Below are positions 41,573 to 51,353 of a stretch of DNA of 57,554 nucleotides, in pieces. The position numbers and the translations under genes were made by a program. Numbering within the stretch: position 1 is the stretch's first letter; each line of letters starts with the position of its first letter. Below the pieces are notes generated by a model. It was not told where the DNA came from. It saw only the letters and a program-made list of their open reading frames with translations, and searched no databases. Origin of the DNA: Bacillota bacterium (GTDB taxonomy: Bacteria > Bacillota > Clostridia > Lachnospirales > Cellulosilyticaceae); contig JAEYNQ010000199.1 of assembly GCA_023412455.1 (NCBI GenBank), forward strand, positions 1 through 57,554, read 5' to 3'.

Positions 41573-42673
41573 CTATTTCCCCTTGCTTTTTTCTTCTTTA
41601 ATTGGCTTAAAAGGAGGGATAACTCCTATGGCCTGTAATGTCTTTACAATAACAGCTATAATAGGCCCTAAAATAAGCCCAAAAACACCCACTGCCCTAT
41701 ACCCTATATACATAGACATCACTGTAACAAGGGCATATACGCCTATTTGATTAGATAATATCTTCGGCTCCATCACTTGCCTCATAATAAATATTATACC
41801 ATAGATACTCAAAAGCCCTATAGCTAGCATAAAATTTCCTACTACTAGATTATAAATGGCCCAAGGAATCAGTATAGTGCCACTCCCAAATACAGGCAAG
41901 GCATCTAACACAGCTATAATAATAGCTAAAAGCAATGAATATTTTATCCCTAATACAAATAATCCAATCAAACAAATGCTAAAAGTAATACTCATCAATA
42001 TGAGTTGTGTCCGAATATATCCTCCTACTGCATTTAGAAGACCCTTTTGCATAATAACAAATTTGGCAGTAACTGTGTCTGAAAGTTGGGCTTTAATAAA
42101 TGCTTTAATAGTATGATAATCTTTTGTTATAAAGAAGGTAGCAATAAGCATAAAGACAATAAATATAATAATGTCTGGGACTTTGCTCACTATACTATAT
42201 GCACCGGGAATAGCTGCTGCCAAAAAAGAACCTATGCCACCCAGTAACTTTTCAATAGCTGTATCTAGATTTGTAAAAGCTTTTGTTGCAGGTGTCATCT
42301 GCAACAGGGGGCCCCATTCTTCTTGAAGCTTACTAATGGCTTCAAGAAAATGATTGCTGAGTTCTGGGAATGACTTTGTAAAATCTATTGTTTGATGCCA
42401 AAACTGTTTCAAAATCATGGATATAAGAGCTAATACGCCACTTAGTATAGTCAGCATACTAAAAATAGTCCCTATTCCACGAGGAATCTTCATATTCTTA
42501 TTAAGCCAAGTCACAAAAGGATTTAAAAGCATTGAAAAAAAATAAGCTAATGCAAAAGGAGCAATATACCCTAGTATATTGAACTTAAAAAAGAAATAGA
42601 TCAGTAATAGTCCTAAAAAAATATAAAGCCATTTTTTCCCTACCTTCATATACCACTCTTCTAATTTCTGCAT
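41573..42673 (-). CDS. AI-2E family transporter
   Basis: Eight-helix membrane protein of the AI-2E/UPF0118 family (366 residues). An N-terminal helix pair, a cytoplasmic or extracellular loop (about 100-155), then the C-terminal block with ALVTVMSMYIGYRAVGVFGLILGPI. Family members include autoinducer-2 exporters and Na+(Li+)/H+ antiporters, so substrate is open. GGGGGAGG lies before the ATG. First gene of an apparent operon with the fumarase subunits. Confidence 0.88.
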   Translation of the reverse strand: MQKLEEWYMKVGKKWLYIFLGLLLIYFFFKFNILGYIAPFALAYFFSMLLNPFVTWLNKNMKIPRGIGTIFSMLTILSGVLALISMILKQFWHQTIDFTKSFPELSNHFLEAISKLQEEWGPLLQMTPATKAFTNLDTAIEKLLGGIGSFLAAAIPGAYSIVSKVPDIIIFIVFMLIATFFITKDYHTIKAFIKAQLSDTVTAKFVIMQKGLLNAVGGYIRTQLILMSITFSICLIGLFVLGIKYSLLLAIIIAVLDALPVFGSGTILIPWAIYNLVVGNFMLAIGLLSIYGIIFIMRQVMEPKILSNQIGVYALVTVMSMYIGYRAVGVFGLILGPIIAVIVKTLQAIGVIPPFKPIKEEKSKGK

Positions 42674-42791
42674 GGCCTATCCTCCCCCTAACTTATTTCT
42701 AATATATCATATAAATATTCCCGTTAATATATAATTTCAAACCATTTTAAAACATTCCCATAAAGTTTCTGTAAAGTTAAACAAAAAAAAG

Positions 42792-42820
42792 GACACCCTA
42801 TTTGGGGAAAATAGGGTGTC
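42792..42820 (-). terminator. Intrinsic terminator
   Basis: GACACCCTATTT (42792-42803)/AAATAGGGTGTC (42809-42820), followed on the minus strand by TTTTTTTT. It closes a transcript coming from above 42826, though the nearest gene stop is 350 bases away. Confidence 0.85.
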
Positions 42821-42825
42821 TAGAA

Positions 42826-43177
42826 TAGAGTTTTGTAAGGGTTTGCTATTAGGATTTATTTTTGTTACCTTAAATGTTCAAAGAATGTATTTTGGGGAGT
42901 TGAGAATCTAGTCAAATTCTATACATCCTTTTAATTAGGGGTTTAGGGGAATAATATAACAAAAATAATCCTTGTAATCGCTTAGTGCGATTAATTTCCG
43001 TTCACATATAGAATAGCAGTAGTTTTTGTATTTTTTAGAACTAATTTGTAAATAAAGTGTTAACAAAACTCTTTATTGCACTACCGTTTTTCAATGTAAA
43101 ATCTATACTTATTTGTAATGAAATGAGTGATGGTGCTAAAAATGCCCTTGTGGAATGTGGTCATAGCAGTCATTCAT
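42826..43177. other. Noncoding stretch ending at a strong terminator
   Basis: About 350 bases after the DUF6179-type gene with no open frame. It holds a small hairpin (AATCGC/GCGATT, about 42977-42993) and, on the minus strand, ends at the terminator at 42792-42820. It may be a long 3' untranslated region or an unrecognised small RNA gene. I compared it by eye with 6S, SRP, tmRNA and RNase P RNA and saw no match. Confidence 0.4.
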
Positions 43178-44518
43178 TTATTTAGTCACTCTTTTTAATG
43201 CCTCATCAAGCTGAGCTTGTTGAGTAGCCGTTAGCAAATTCCTTCTCTTTTGTAAAGCTCTATAAAGCATTTGCTCGCCTTCCCTCACTAAGAAGTCGTC
43301 ATTTGGATAGTTCTTTAATAAAGCTATAAATTCAGGCAGAGGCAATTTATCAATCAGTTCATCTACTTCTTCTTGAATCAGCTCCCCCTCTTCTAACAAG
43401 TCTATCAAATCTGTAAGGGCATGAACCTTTTGTAAAATCAAGTTAACTTTCTCCTCGCTATTATCACTTCGCAAAATAATCTTTAATAGCTTACAATACT
43501 TCCTATCCTCCATTCGTTCCCCAAAAGAGAAGGTAACCATGGGTTGATTTTCTGGATAAGCAGGCACTAAAAACACCTTATCTAAAGTCTGTCTATCAGC
43601 TGCCCTTTTAATAGTTGTAGAGAGTTTTTGAATACTTATCCCTATATATACTATTAACTTCTCTGATAATTGCAACACTTCCTTTAGCTCTACAAGAGCT
43701 TGTTGTAATCGCCCTTGTATTTCTTCTTGCGAGCAATCCTGAAAATATTCATGGAGTCTATCCACTTCCTGCTTTGTCAAATCTAATCCCTTTGGCGAAC
43801 GATTGACTAAGATAAGTCCCAGGCTTGAGGCAAGGACTGGTTCATAGAGATTCATAGGAATACTACGATAATCTAAACTCAGTCCATATAATAAGTGATG
43901 AATGGCATTTGCAGCAAAATGGGTACAAAAAGTATTTTCACTCTCAATCTCTTTCAGATATTGCTCAATAAATTCAATCCCATTTAATTGGGGCCGTCCC
44001 ATATACGTTGGGTAATCGGCTGTAATATGGATCTCATGGGCTGAAAACTGTATACGATAGAGTTTGAAAAAACCATTTATTCCATCTACGATCGTTGAAC
44101 GATAATAAACATTGGGTGTCTTTAAAAGATGCTTCTTTATATGCTGTTGTAGCAGCTTGCAGGCTGTAAGCTTACGACGTACGCATACAAGCCCTTGGGT
44201 AAATAGTTCCTTCATTGCTTTTATCTTTAAGAGGTTAACTGCCTCTTCTGGCCTACTACACGTTTTAAGATAAACACCTATTACAAATAAAATGGATTCT
44301 AAAATATCTTGAGCCTTTTCCACACGAATCGAACTACTTTCTCCTTTAGTCCACTTATCTGTCTGTTCTGCCAGGAGAGCAAGGAGCTCTATCTGTATCT
44401 TCCTATTATCAGCCTCACCAAGTAAGCCTGATGAACTGGCCTCACTTATTAAAGAGTTAAAATAATATTGCTGACTAAGTAGATCAACATTGATTACATG
44501 CAGTGTATCAAGCTTCAT
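43178..44518 (-). CDS. DUF6179-type hypothetical protein, 446 aa
   Basis: Helical cytoplasmic protein. Conserved-looking stretch near the N-terminus: LISEASSSGLLGEADNRKIQ ... KGESSSIRVEKAQDILESI. I recall this pattern as DUF6179, a family found with DUF6323 and TetR genes in clostridia; that name is from memory. The start is ATG 44518, one base after the previous stop and downstream of GGGAGG; a longer frame overlapping the upstream gene is unlikely. Function unknown. Confidence 0.75.
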   Translation of the reverse strand: MKLDTLHVINVDLLSQQYYFNSLISEASSSGLLGEADNRKIQIELLALLAEQTDKWTKGESSSIRVEKAQDILESILFVIGVYLKTCSRPEEAVNLLKIKAMKELFTQGLVCVRRKLTACKLLQQHIKKHLLKTPNVYYRSTIVDGINGFFKLYRIQFSAHEIHITADYPTYMGRPQLNGIEFIEQYLKEIESENTFCTHFAANAIHHLLYGLSLDYRSIPMNLYEPVLASSLGLILVNRSPKGLDLTKQEVDRLHEYFQDCSQEEIQGRLQQALVELKEVLQLSEKLIVYIGISIQKLSTTIKRAADRQTLDKVFLVPAYPENQPMVTFSFGERMEDRKYCKLLKIILRSDNSEEKVNLILQKVHALTDLIDLLEEGELIQEEVDELIDKLPLPEFIALLKNYPNDDFLVREGEQMLYRALQKRRNLLTATQQAQLDEALKRVTK

Positions 44519-44519
44519 C

Positions 44520-44993
44520 TTAGCTATCCTCCCTACTCCATTTATAACTCTCAAAGGAATGACCACCATGGATATGTTTAGCAAGGTCTGTTAGCTCCCT
44601 ACTAGCGAGTAGTTCCAAAGAACCACAGCATTTCCCATTAAAGGAAATCTTCATAAATTCAATCAATTTATCATCTGTAACACCATCTAGTGTATCATTT
44701 TTAAACTCATAGAATAACTCGATAAGTTCATGTAAGGTATCTTCATAGTTTTGTTCTGTCATATAGGGTGAATCACCAAAAGCAATGATTAACTTTTGAA
44801 GTATTCCCCCACCCCATTCTATTCGTCCAGTTTTTTTGAGGACCTCCCCTCGTGTAGTTACTAAGGCAATGGCCTGCTGTCCCGTTAAGGTAAGTCCATA
44901 GGAGGCTGTTAGCTCATTACATGAAAGGATTTCGCTCCTTGCCATATCCTGTACTAAATCTGCACTGGTAGCTATTAATGATAAGTTGATCAA
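44520..44993 (-). CDS. DUF6323-type hypothetical protein, 157 aa
   Basis: Cytoplasmic helical protein with ELTASYGLTLTGQQAIALVTTR, GRIEWGGGILQKLIIAFGDSPY and FNGKCCGSLELLASRELTDL. I recall these as DUF6323 features. It starts at TTG 44993, 7 bases after GGAGG, overlapping the TetR stop. It is encoded between the TetR regulator and the DUF6179-type gene in one operon; function unknown. Confidence 0.75.
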   Translation of the reverse strand: MINLSLIATSADLVQDMARSEILSCNELTASYGLTLTGQQAIALVTTRGEVLKKTGRIEWGGGILQKLIIAFGDSPYMTEQNYEDTLHELIELFYEFKNDTLDGVTDDKLIEFMKISFNGKCCGSLELLASRELTDLAKHIHGGHSFESYKWSREDS

Positions 44994-45634
44994 ATTCTTA
45001 CCTCCACTATCGAATTAATAATTTGCTTAAACCCATAATCTAAAAAGTCTTCTTCAGAAATTCGAAAAGTACCTTCTATAAATCCACCTTTTGTTTGAAC
45101 TAAGGTCAAAAGTGATGTGATACTCGACCATAGAATATACACTGTCTGCATAGGAATAACCTCTTGCCTTATCATCCCTTGTTCTTTACCCTCTTGAATG
45201 AACGCTGCCAGCAAATCATTGATTTTACTTCCACGCCCCAAAATTTGTTTAACTATACTAGGCAGCTGACTGCTGTCTAAATGCTGGGATTTTGCTTTTG
45301 TTATATTTTCTAAAGAATGGGGACAGTCCCTCTGATACCGCTGCATGGCTCTACAGATTCCCATATACTTGTCCAAGAAAGCTACCTCTTGTTTTAAAAC
45401 CTCTTCAATATCTTGTTCGAGTATGGCTAACCCCTTTTCAACAATATGATATAAAATATCTTCCTTGCTCTCAAAGTAAGTATAAATTGTCCTACGACTA
45501 TACTCTGCTCCTTTTGAAAGATCCTCTATAGTGGTCTGTTCAAACCCTTTTACAGAAAATATCTTCTCTGCCGCCTCTAAAATCCGTTCCTTGTGTAAAG
45601 CTACGATTGCTCCCTTTTTATTTTTTCTATCCAT
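44990..45634 (-). CDS. TetR/AcrR-family transcriptional regulator
   Basis: N-terminal helix-turn-helix (ILEAAEKIFSVKGFEQTTIED ... SRRTIYTYFESKEDIL, about 18-65), C-terminal ligand-binding helices. 214 residues. GAGG lies before the ATG. A palindrome overlaps the -10 box of its own predicted promoter (45658-45695), the usual sign of autorepression. It leads the operon with the DUF6323- and DUF6179-type genes. Confidence 0.9.
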   Translation of the reverse strand: MDRKNKKGAIVALHKERILEAAEKIFSVKGFEQTTIEDLSKGAEYSRRTIYTYFESKEDILYHIVEKGLAILEQDIEEVLKQEVAFLDKYMGICRAMQRYQRDCPHSLENITKAKSQHLDSSQLPSIVKQILGRGSKINDLLAAFIQEGKEQGMIRQEVIPMQTVYILWSSITSLLTLVQTKGGFIEGTFRISEEDFLDYGFKQIINSIVEVRI

Positions 45635-45657
45635 TTTTACATCCTCATTCTACTTAA

Positions 45658-45695
45658 TATACTTCGAGTATACTTTGTTTAGATTTTATTGTCAA
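45658..45695 (-). promoter_or_regulatory. TetR promoter with overlapping palindromic operator
   Basis: Minus strand TTGACA (45695-45690), 17-base spacer, TATACT (45672-45667). The -10 box is one arm of the inverted repeat TATACT-TCG-AGTATA (45658-45672), the probable TetR operator. RBS GAGG and the start codon follow about 25-30 bases on. Confidence 0.75.
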
Positions 45696-45871
45696 TTGCC
45701 AATATAAGATCTCCACATTATCCTTATGAACAGCAAATCATGTCTACGTAGCCTCAATGTAAGTAGTATCGCAGAAGTAAGTCTGCAACACATAAAATAA
45801 CCTTCAAAAAATTAGCTAAATAAATGTTGACATACCAATAAAAAAATAATAGATGTAATAATTTAGATGAT

Positions 45872-48297
45872 ACTTCAATCCACACTCCCGTCTAGGGAGT
45901 GACTTTTTAAATTATGCATGTTTTGCTCGTACTAAATATTTCAATCCACACTCCCGTCTAGGGAGTGACTTCATTTTCTACAGTCCCTGCCATGTTATTA
46001 CTACATTTCAATTCACACTCCCGTCTAGGGAGTGACCAAATGCACTAGCTTTACGTGACACTTTTGAGTATATTTCAATCCACACTCCCGTCTAGGGAGT
46101 GACAAGTAATTTTCAGATTTGTACCAAATCAGAGGAATTATTTCAATCCACACTCCCGTCTAGGGAGTGACGGTGGCTCAAACAACATAGGCAAGGTGGA
46201 TATAATTTCAATCCACACTCCCGTCTAGGGAGTGACTATCTTGCTGTGTCAAACCTAGCTGTTTTCTCCTTATTTCAATCCACACTCCCGTCTAGGGAGT
46301 GACTTTTTCTGTGATTCCCAACTCATCTGCATATTTAGCTATTTCAATCCACACTCCCGTCTAGGGAGTGACAAATCATTTACAAGTGCCCATAGTGTTC
46401 CACCATGTATTTCAATCCACACTCCCGTCTAGGGAGTGACTCTAGTTTCAGCTTTCATAGAGGTAAAGAAGAGTATTTCAATCCACACTCCCGTCTAGGG
46501 AGTGACAGGCAAGGGCTTGAGCCTATTATGCTAACACCGGCAATTTCAATCCACACTCCCGTCTAGGGAGTGACAGGAGATATTAAAGTATGGAAGATGG
46601 GAAATGCTATTTCAATCCACACTCCCGTCTAGGGAGTGACCACAGCAGGATCGTCGAGTCAGCCCATGTTCGGATATTTCAATCCACACTCCCGTCTAGG
46701 GAGTGACCCTTTGTCCCTTGCATATAAATAGGTGCATCTCTATTTCAATCCACACTCCCGTCTAGGGAGTGACACCTTGGCAAATGTTAACCCCCTCACA
46801 CTTTTGTATTTCAATCCACACTCCCGTCTAGGGAGTGACACAAAAGAAATGCTTTGGAATAAAAAGAAAATAATTTCAATCCACACTCCCGTCTAGGGAG
46901 TGACTTCTGTTTGGTATAAAGTATCTATATTAATTTCCATTTCAATCCACACTCCCGTCTAGGGAGTGACCTAGACTGAATACCTCACAAATGTAATTTA
47001 TAGTAATTTCAATCCACACTCCCGTCTAGGGAGTGACTTCATCCTCTAGCATAAATCGTATCTCATACTTTATTTCAATCCACACTCCCGTCTAGGGAGT
47101 GACACACTAAACATTTTAAACGATGGCTTGTATGAAGCTATTTCAATCCACACTCCCGTCTAGGGAGTGACTTATTTCTGCTGTTTTAAAAGACCTGCTG
47201 ACTTATTTCAATCCACACTCCCGTCTAGGGAGTGACTGCTATTGCTGAGTATCTCCCACTTGAATTACTTATTTCAATCCACACTCCCGTCTAGGGAGTG
47301 ACAAAAATCATAAACCCATAACCATTCTTTTCATCTATTTCAATCCACACTCCCGTCTAGGGAGTGACATAGGCTAGTATTATTCTGTTGTAACCTTAAC
47401 TTATTTCAATCCACACTCCCGTCTAGGGAGTGACATAACACCACTTACCAAAGCAAAAATAAGGTTAAATTTCAATCCACACTCCCGTCTAGGGAGTGAC
47501 ATCCCCATTTGGCAGGATCAAAGAAACTTCTCTAGATTTCAATCCACACTCCCGTCTAGGGAGTGACTACATATGTGCTTGGTTGGGATAAATCTAATGG
47601 TATTTCAATCCACACTCCCGTCTAGGGAGTGACAATGGATACTTAAAAGTAACATTTGCTAGTGGTATTTCAATCCACACTCCCGTCTAGGGAGTGACCA
47701 GTACCTATTAAAACGAGGCAAAGTGTGTTGGATATTTCAATCCACACTCCCGTCTAGGGAGTGACTACCGTTTTGCCCCAAAATGTAATCCCACTCCTAT
47801 TTCAATCCACACTCCCGTCTAGGGAGTGACCTTGTTAGCATATCCTCCTATAATCCATGCATTATTATTTCAATCCACACTCCCGTCTAGGGAGTGACTC
47901 CTTATCAATAATTTTAGGATTCAAATTAATAGGTATTTCAATCCACACTCCCGTCTAGGGAGTGACGATTGGATGATGTAATTAAAAGAGTAGGGTAGGA
48001 TTTCAATCCACACTCCCGTCTAGGGAGTGACATTGCATTTATTAATGCTTGTATTTTGCTAGAGTTGATTTCAATCCACACTCCCGTCTAGGGAGTGACT
48101 ATATCATTATGTTTAGTAATAAATTCAAAAGTTATTTCAATCCACACTCCTGTCTAGGGAGTGACGAGAAAGCGAGGTGAAACACATGAACTTTGAAGAT
48201 ATTTCAATCCACACTCCCGTCTAGGGAGTGACAATAACATGACAGAGAGAAAAATGTTTAAGTTGATTTCAATCCACACTCCCGTCTAGGGAGTGAC
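45872..48297 (-). CRISPR. Type I-C CRISPR array, 37 repeats and 36 spacers
   Basis: The 32-nt repeat reads on the plus strand from ATTTCAATCC to GGGAGTGAC, with the stem ACTCCC/GGGAGT. Its complement ends GTGGATTGAAAT, the I-C handle, so crRNAs are transcribed on the minus strand, away from cas2. Counting repeats one by one gives 37 (first 45872, last 48266) with spacers of about 33-36 nt. Three repeats carry single changes: the one at 45872 (ACTTC), at 46005 (CAATTC) and at 48134 (CCTGTC). Two of these are at the leader-distal end, as expected for old units. Confidence 0.98.
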
Positions 48298-48466
48298 AGC
48301 AAAATTGCATAAAATCTACTGATAATTTTATGCTTATTGTAACAAAATAACCATTTCTATACTTTTTCATAGGTAATTACACTGCTATAATTCGCCAGTT
48401 CACTTATTTTATACTATTTTGTTATCGCGAATGTACCTAGCGATTAATGTGAACTGTACATTCGCA
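48298..48466 (-). promoter_or_regulatory. CRISPR leader
   Basis: AT-rich region between the cas2 stop and the first repeat. It holds three perfect inverted-repeat pairs: GCATAAAAT (48307-48315/48325-48333) next to the array, CAGTTCAC (48396-48403/48449-48456), and GCGAATGTAC (48427-48436/48456-48465). The last two interleave. TATAAA/TATAGA boxes on the minus strand are candidate array promoters. The leader should direct both transcription and polarised spacer insertion. Confidence 0.8.
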
Positions 48467-48757
48467 CTATATAATGAGTGTTCCTTCAATATCTATAGTT
48501 TCTTTTGTACCAATATGTTCTATCTTTAATTGGTAGTTCTTACCCAGCTTATAAAATCTTAAACTATCAAAGTTCTTATCTATTATCTTCTCTAGTTTAT
48601 ATTTTAGTTCCCTATATTGTGCATCATCTAGTATGCATTCAAAAACCGAATTTTGCACCCTCTGTCCATGATTCACACATTCTTTTGCAACTCTTCTAAG
48701 TCTTTTTATTCCAGCTGGGGTTTCTGTATTTACATCATAAGTTACAACAACCATCAT
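48467..48757 (-). CDS. cas2: CRISPR-associated endonuclease Cas2
   Basis: 96-residue ferredoxin-like subunit of the Cas1-Cas2 integrase. It begins MMVVVTYDVNTET, the characteristic first strand with the conserved Asp. ATG 48757 is chosen because AGGTG precedes it by about 6 bases; a GTG three codons earlier is possible. The cas1 stop lies just upstream. Confidence 0.95.
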   Translation of the reverse strand: MMVVVTYDVNTETPAGIKRLRRVAKECVNHGQRVQNSVFECILDDAQYRELKYKLEKIIDKNFDSLRFYKLGKNYQLKIEHIGTKETIDIEGTLII

Positions 48758-48766
48758 TCCTATCAC

Positions 48767-49798
48767 CTACTTCCAAAAGAATGGGGGATATTCTTCTAAA
48801 TCACCTCTTACAAAGCGTGCTAATAACATAGCTTGAATATAAGGAATTAATCCCCATTCAATCTTCTCATCAATAAATGGATGGGTAATCATCTCCTTTT
48901 TCCTTTCTTGCCAATGCTTTAATACAGTTTTTCGTGTCTCATCATCCATGAGAATAGCTCCATTTTCTTTTTGCTGAAAGCCATCTCCAGAAACAAGCTT
49001 CTTATTAATAAGTGTTAACACAAACCGATCTGCCATAATAGGTCTTAATTCTTCCATTAAATCTAGTGCCAATGATGCTCTTCCTGGTCTATCTGTATGC
49101 ATAAAGCCTGCATAAGGATCTAACCCCACTGTCTCTAATGCTGAACAACACATACTTGTTAATAGCGAATAGCAAAATGAAAGTAATGCATTGACTTTAT
49201 CTAAAGGTGGGCGTCTTGTTCTGCCTGCAAAGATAAAATCATCCTTTTGTTGTAAAATTAGTTCATTAAGTACTGAAAAATAGCAAGCTGCAGCCTCTCC
49301 TTCATAGCCCCTTAACTGGTCACAATTATTAACTTGTCTAATATACTTTATAGACTCCTTTAAATTACTAGAAGTATTTCTTAAGCTCTCTGCATCTAGC
49401 CTCAAAGAATAATCTCGGATAGCACGTTCTATTACAGCCCTTGAATTATAAACTTTCCCTATGATAAAGTTTTTTGAAACAGCTACCCGTTTATTTTCGT
49501 TATCAGCTATTCTATATTGCTCTTTTCTTAATAAAATATTGCCATATGCTTTCCCTGTAACTTTAGCTAGAAATTTGCCTGATGGCTTAAGGAAGGTCAT
49601 ACCTATGTTGCATTCTGCACACTTTCCCATAAGCGCAGGACTTACACCTGCATATCCCATAGTTACAATACCTTCTAAATTATGTAATGGTAAACGTCCT
49701 AATTCTATTTCATCACATCTTACCACTATATTTTCACCATCTAACGATAGGTATGCCTCTGGATTGGTAATATACAGTGTATTTAATAGCTTCCTCAA
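48767..49798 (-). CDS. cas1: CRISPR-associated endonuclease Cas1 (type I-C)
   Basis: Integrase that inserts new spacers with Cas2. 343 residues: an N-terminal beta domain (LLNTLYITNPEAYLSLDGENIVV) and a C-terminal helical catalytic domain with the conserved Glu/His/Asp region (AALETVGLDPYAGFMHTDRPG). The length and N-terminus match type I-C Cas1. It is one base from cas4. Confidence 0.97.
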   Translation of the reverse strand: MRKLLNTLYITNPEAYLSLDGENIVVRCDEIELGRLPLHNLEGIVTMGYAGVSPALMGKCAECNIGMTFLKPSGKFLAKVTGKAYGNILLRKEQYRIADNENKRVAVSKNFIIGKVYNSRAVIERAIRDYSLRLDAESLRNTSSNLKESIKYIRQVNNCDQLRGYEGEAAACYFSVLNELILQQKDDFIFAGRTRRPPLDKVNALLSFCYSLLTSMCCSALETVGLDPYAGFMHTDRPGRASLALDLMEELRPIMADRFVLTLINKKLVSGDGFQQKENGAILMDDETRKTVLKHWQERKKEMITHPFIDEKIEWGLIPYIQAMLLARFVRGDLEEYPPFFWK

Positions 49799-49799
49799 A

Positions 49800-50462
49800 T
49801 TATTTATCCTCCAACATTCTATTAATGTATGTTGTTACACTCTTTTGGTATGTCAGTTTAGGTAGACAGATATTCTCTAAAGAACAGGCCTTACACGCTT
49901 TACCTGCTTTGACCTTAGGGGTATGTTTCTTCTCAAATAACTCATGCATTTCATTAATTAAATTTCTTGTTTCACATCTGATGTCCTCATCCACTACAAC
50001 TTCTACTCTTCTTTTCATTTCTCCATAAAATAAATAACCCCTATCTATGGTGCAACAAAACATTTCTTCTAAGCAAAGTATTTGTGCTACTACTTGTAAT
50101 TTATCACAATTATCTTCTTTAGTAGTTCCCCTCTTATACTCTACTGGATAAATCTTATACTTCTCCGCTCTACCATGTATAGGAATTCCTTCGCTAGATT
50201 TTCGAAACTCTACAATATCACATGTCCCACTTATTCCAAGCTCATAAGAATGAATCGGCATTCCTCTAGAAATCAAGGTATCTTTCCTTTTCTCAAAAGA
50301 TGCACCATCATGTGCTTTATCGTGTAATATATTCCCATCAGTAGTTAGAAAATTTTCCACCCATTGTTGCTCAATATGGATAAGTGCCCATTGCCTTTTA
50401 CAAAACACATAATGTTGCAAACCTGATAGCATTAAGAATTCATCTTCTTTATATTCCTTCAT
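49800..50462 (-). CDS. cas4: CRISPR-associated exonuclease Cas4
   Basis: RecB-like nuclease used in PAM-dependent prespacer trimming. Fe-S cluster cysteines are Cys21 (HYVFCKRQW) and the C-terminal set CKACSLENIC; nuclease residues lie in the YPVEYKRG motif. 220 residues. It overlaps the end of cas7 by 14 bases. Confidence 0.95.
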   Translation of the reverse strand: MKEYKEDEFLMLSGLQHYVFCKRQWALIHIEQQWVENFLTTDGNILHDKAHDGASFEKRKDTLISRGMPIHSYELGISGTCDIVEFRKSSEGIPIHGRAEKYKIYPVEYKRGTTKEDNCDKLQVVAQILCLEEMFCCTIDRGYLFYGEMKRRVEVVVDEDIRCETRNLINEMHELFEKKHTPKVKAGKACKACSLENICLPKLTYQKSVTTYINRMLEDK

Positions 50463-51306
50463 ATATTTCTACTTTCAACCCCTCTAATGCTTCAACTTTA
50501 ATGTCGTAATCCATTATTGATTTAGGTGAGTCTACTTTAGGAATAATCTTTAAGCTTCGGTGTACCTTTGCAGAAGAATATTGTCCCGCAAAACAATTAT
50601 GCTGCCACCAAATCACCTTACATACTTCCATGCTTCCTTCTGGTCTTGCTGCTGATGCATCATTTTCGAACAAGGTAATTAAAGCTTCTTTAACAAGAGT
50701 GGCATCTTCATCTGTAAACCCAGTCTTCTCAGCTAATTCATGATTAATACTGCCATATGTAACATAGACTGCTGAATCTACACGATGCTTCATTCCCATT
50801 GTATCTGAGGACTTACTATCTTTTGTTTCACTGTTTACACTTTTTGTAATTTGCATACTGCTAATATCGATCTTTTCAATACTTACTGCTGTATGAATGG
50901 AAACAGGTCCTCTTACACCTACTGATACACCATCTCCTTTACTAGCCTTCTTAAAGGCAAATACTTGTCCAAAAGTTCTAACATCTAACCATTTTTCACA
51001 AGCTACCTTTGCATATTTATTTTTATCCTTATCTTTGTCTGCTGCTTTTAATTCAGGTATACTATCAGCTCTATCATTTAAGCTTTTAAATCCATCTACA
51101 TTTTTGTCATCTGATTGCACAAATACATTTTGTCCCATATCTATAAATCGATTACGAATTTTTCTCTTAATACATACATCAGATACTTCTCCATAGCCTT
51201 CATAATTCTCTCTAGGCCTATTACCATTTAGAGGATCCCCATTGGGATTAGCATTTTTCACACTAAAAATTACTGCAAAATCCACTTTATTTGTAAATGT
51301 ACTCAT
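50449..51306 (-). CDS. cas7: Cas7 (Csd2), type I-C Cascade backbone
   Basis: 285-residue RAMP subunit that polymerises along the crRNA. Typical N-terminus with FAVIFSVKNANPNGDPLNGNRPR, and HRVDSAVYVTYGSI later. 47 bases after cas8c. Belongs to the I-C effector complex together with cas5 and cas8c. Confidence 0.95.
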   Translation of the reverse strand: MSTFTNKVDFAVIFSVKNANPNGDPLNGNRPRENYEGYGEVSDVCIKRKIRNRFIDMGQNVFVQSDDKNVDGFKSLNDRADSIPELKAADKDKDKNKYAKVACEKWLDVRTFGQVFAFKKASKGDGVSVGVRGPVSIHTAVSIEKIDISSMQITKSVNSETKDSKSSDTMGMKHRVDSAVYVTYGSINHELAEKTGFTDEDATLVKEALITLFENDASAARPEGSMEVCKVIWWQHNCFAGQYSSAKVHRSLKIIPKVDSPKSIMDYDIKVEALEGLKVEIYEGI

Positions 51307-51353
51307 TATTCATTCCCCTTTTCTGATTTATTATGTTTATTCATTTAATATTA

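Noticed and set aside
44519..44584. Extended start of the DUF6179-type gene overlapping the gene upstream
   Set aside because: The ATG at 44518 has a well-spaced GGGAGG and lies one base after the previous stop; the extension has no ribosome site.
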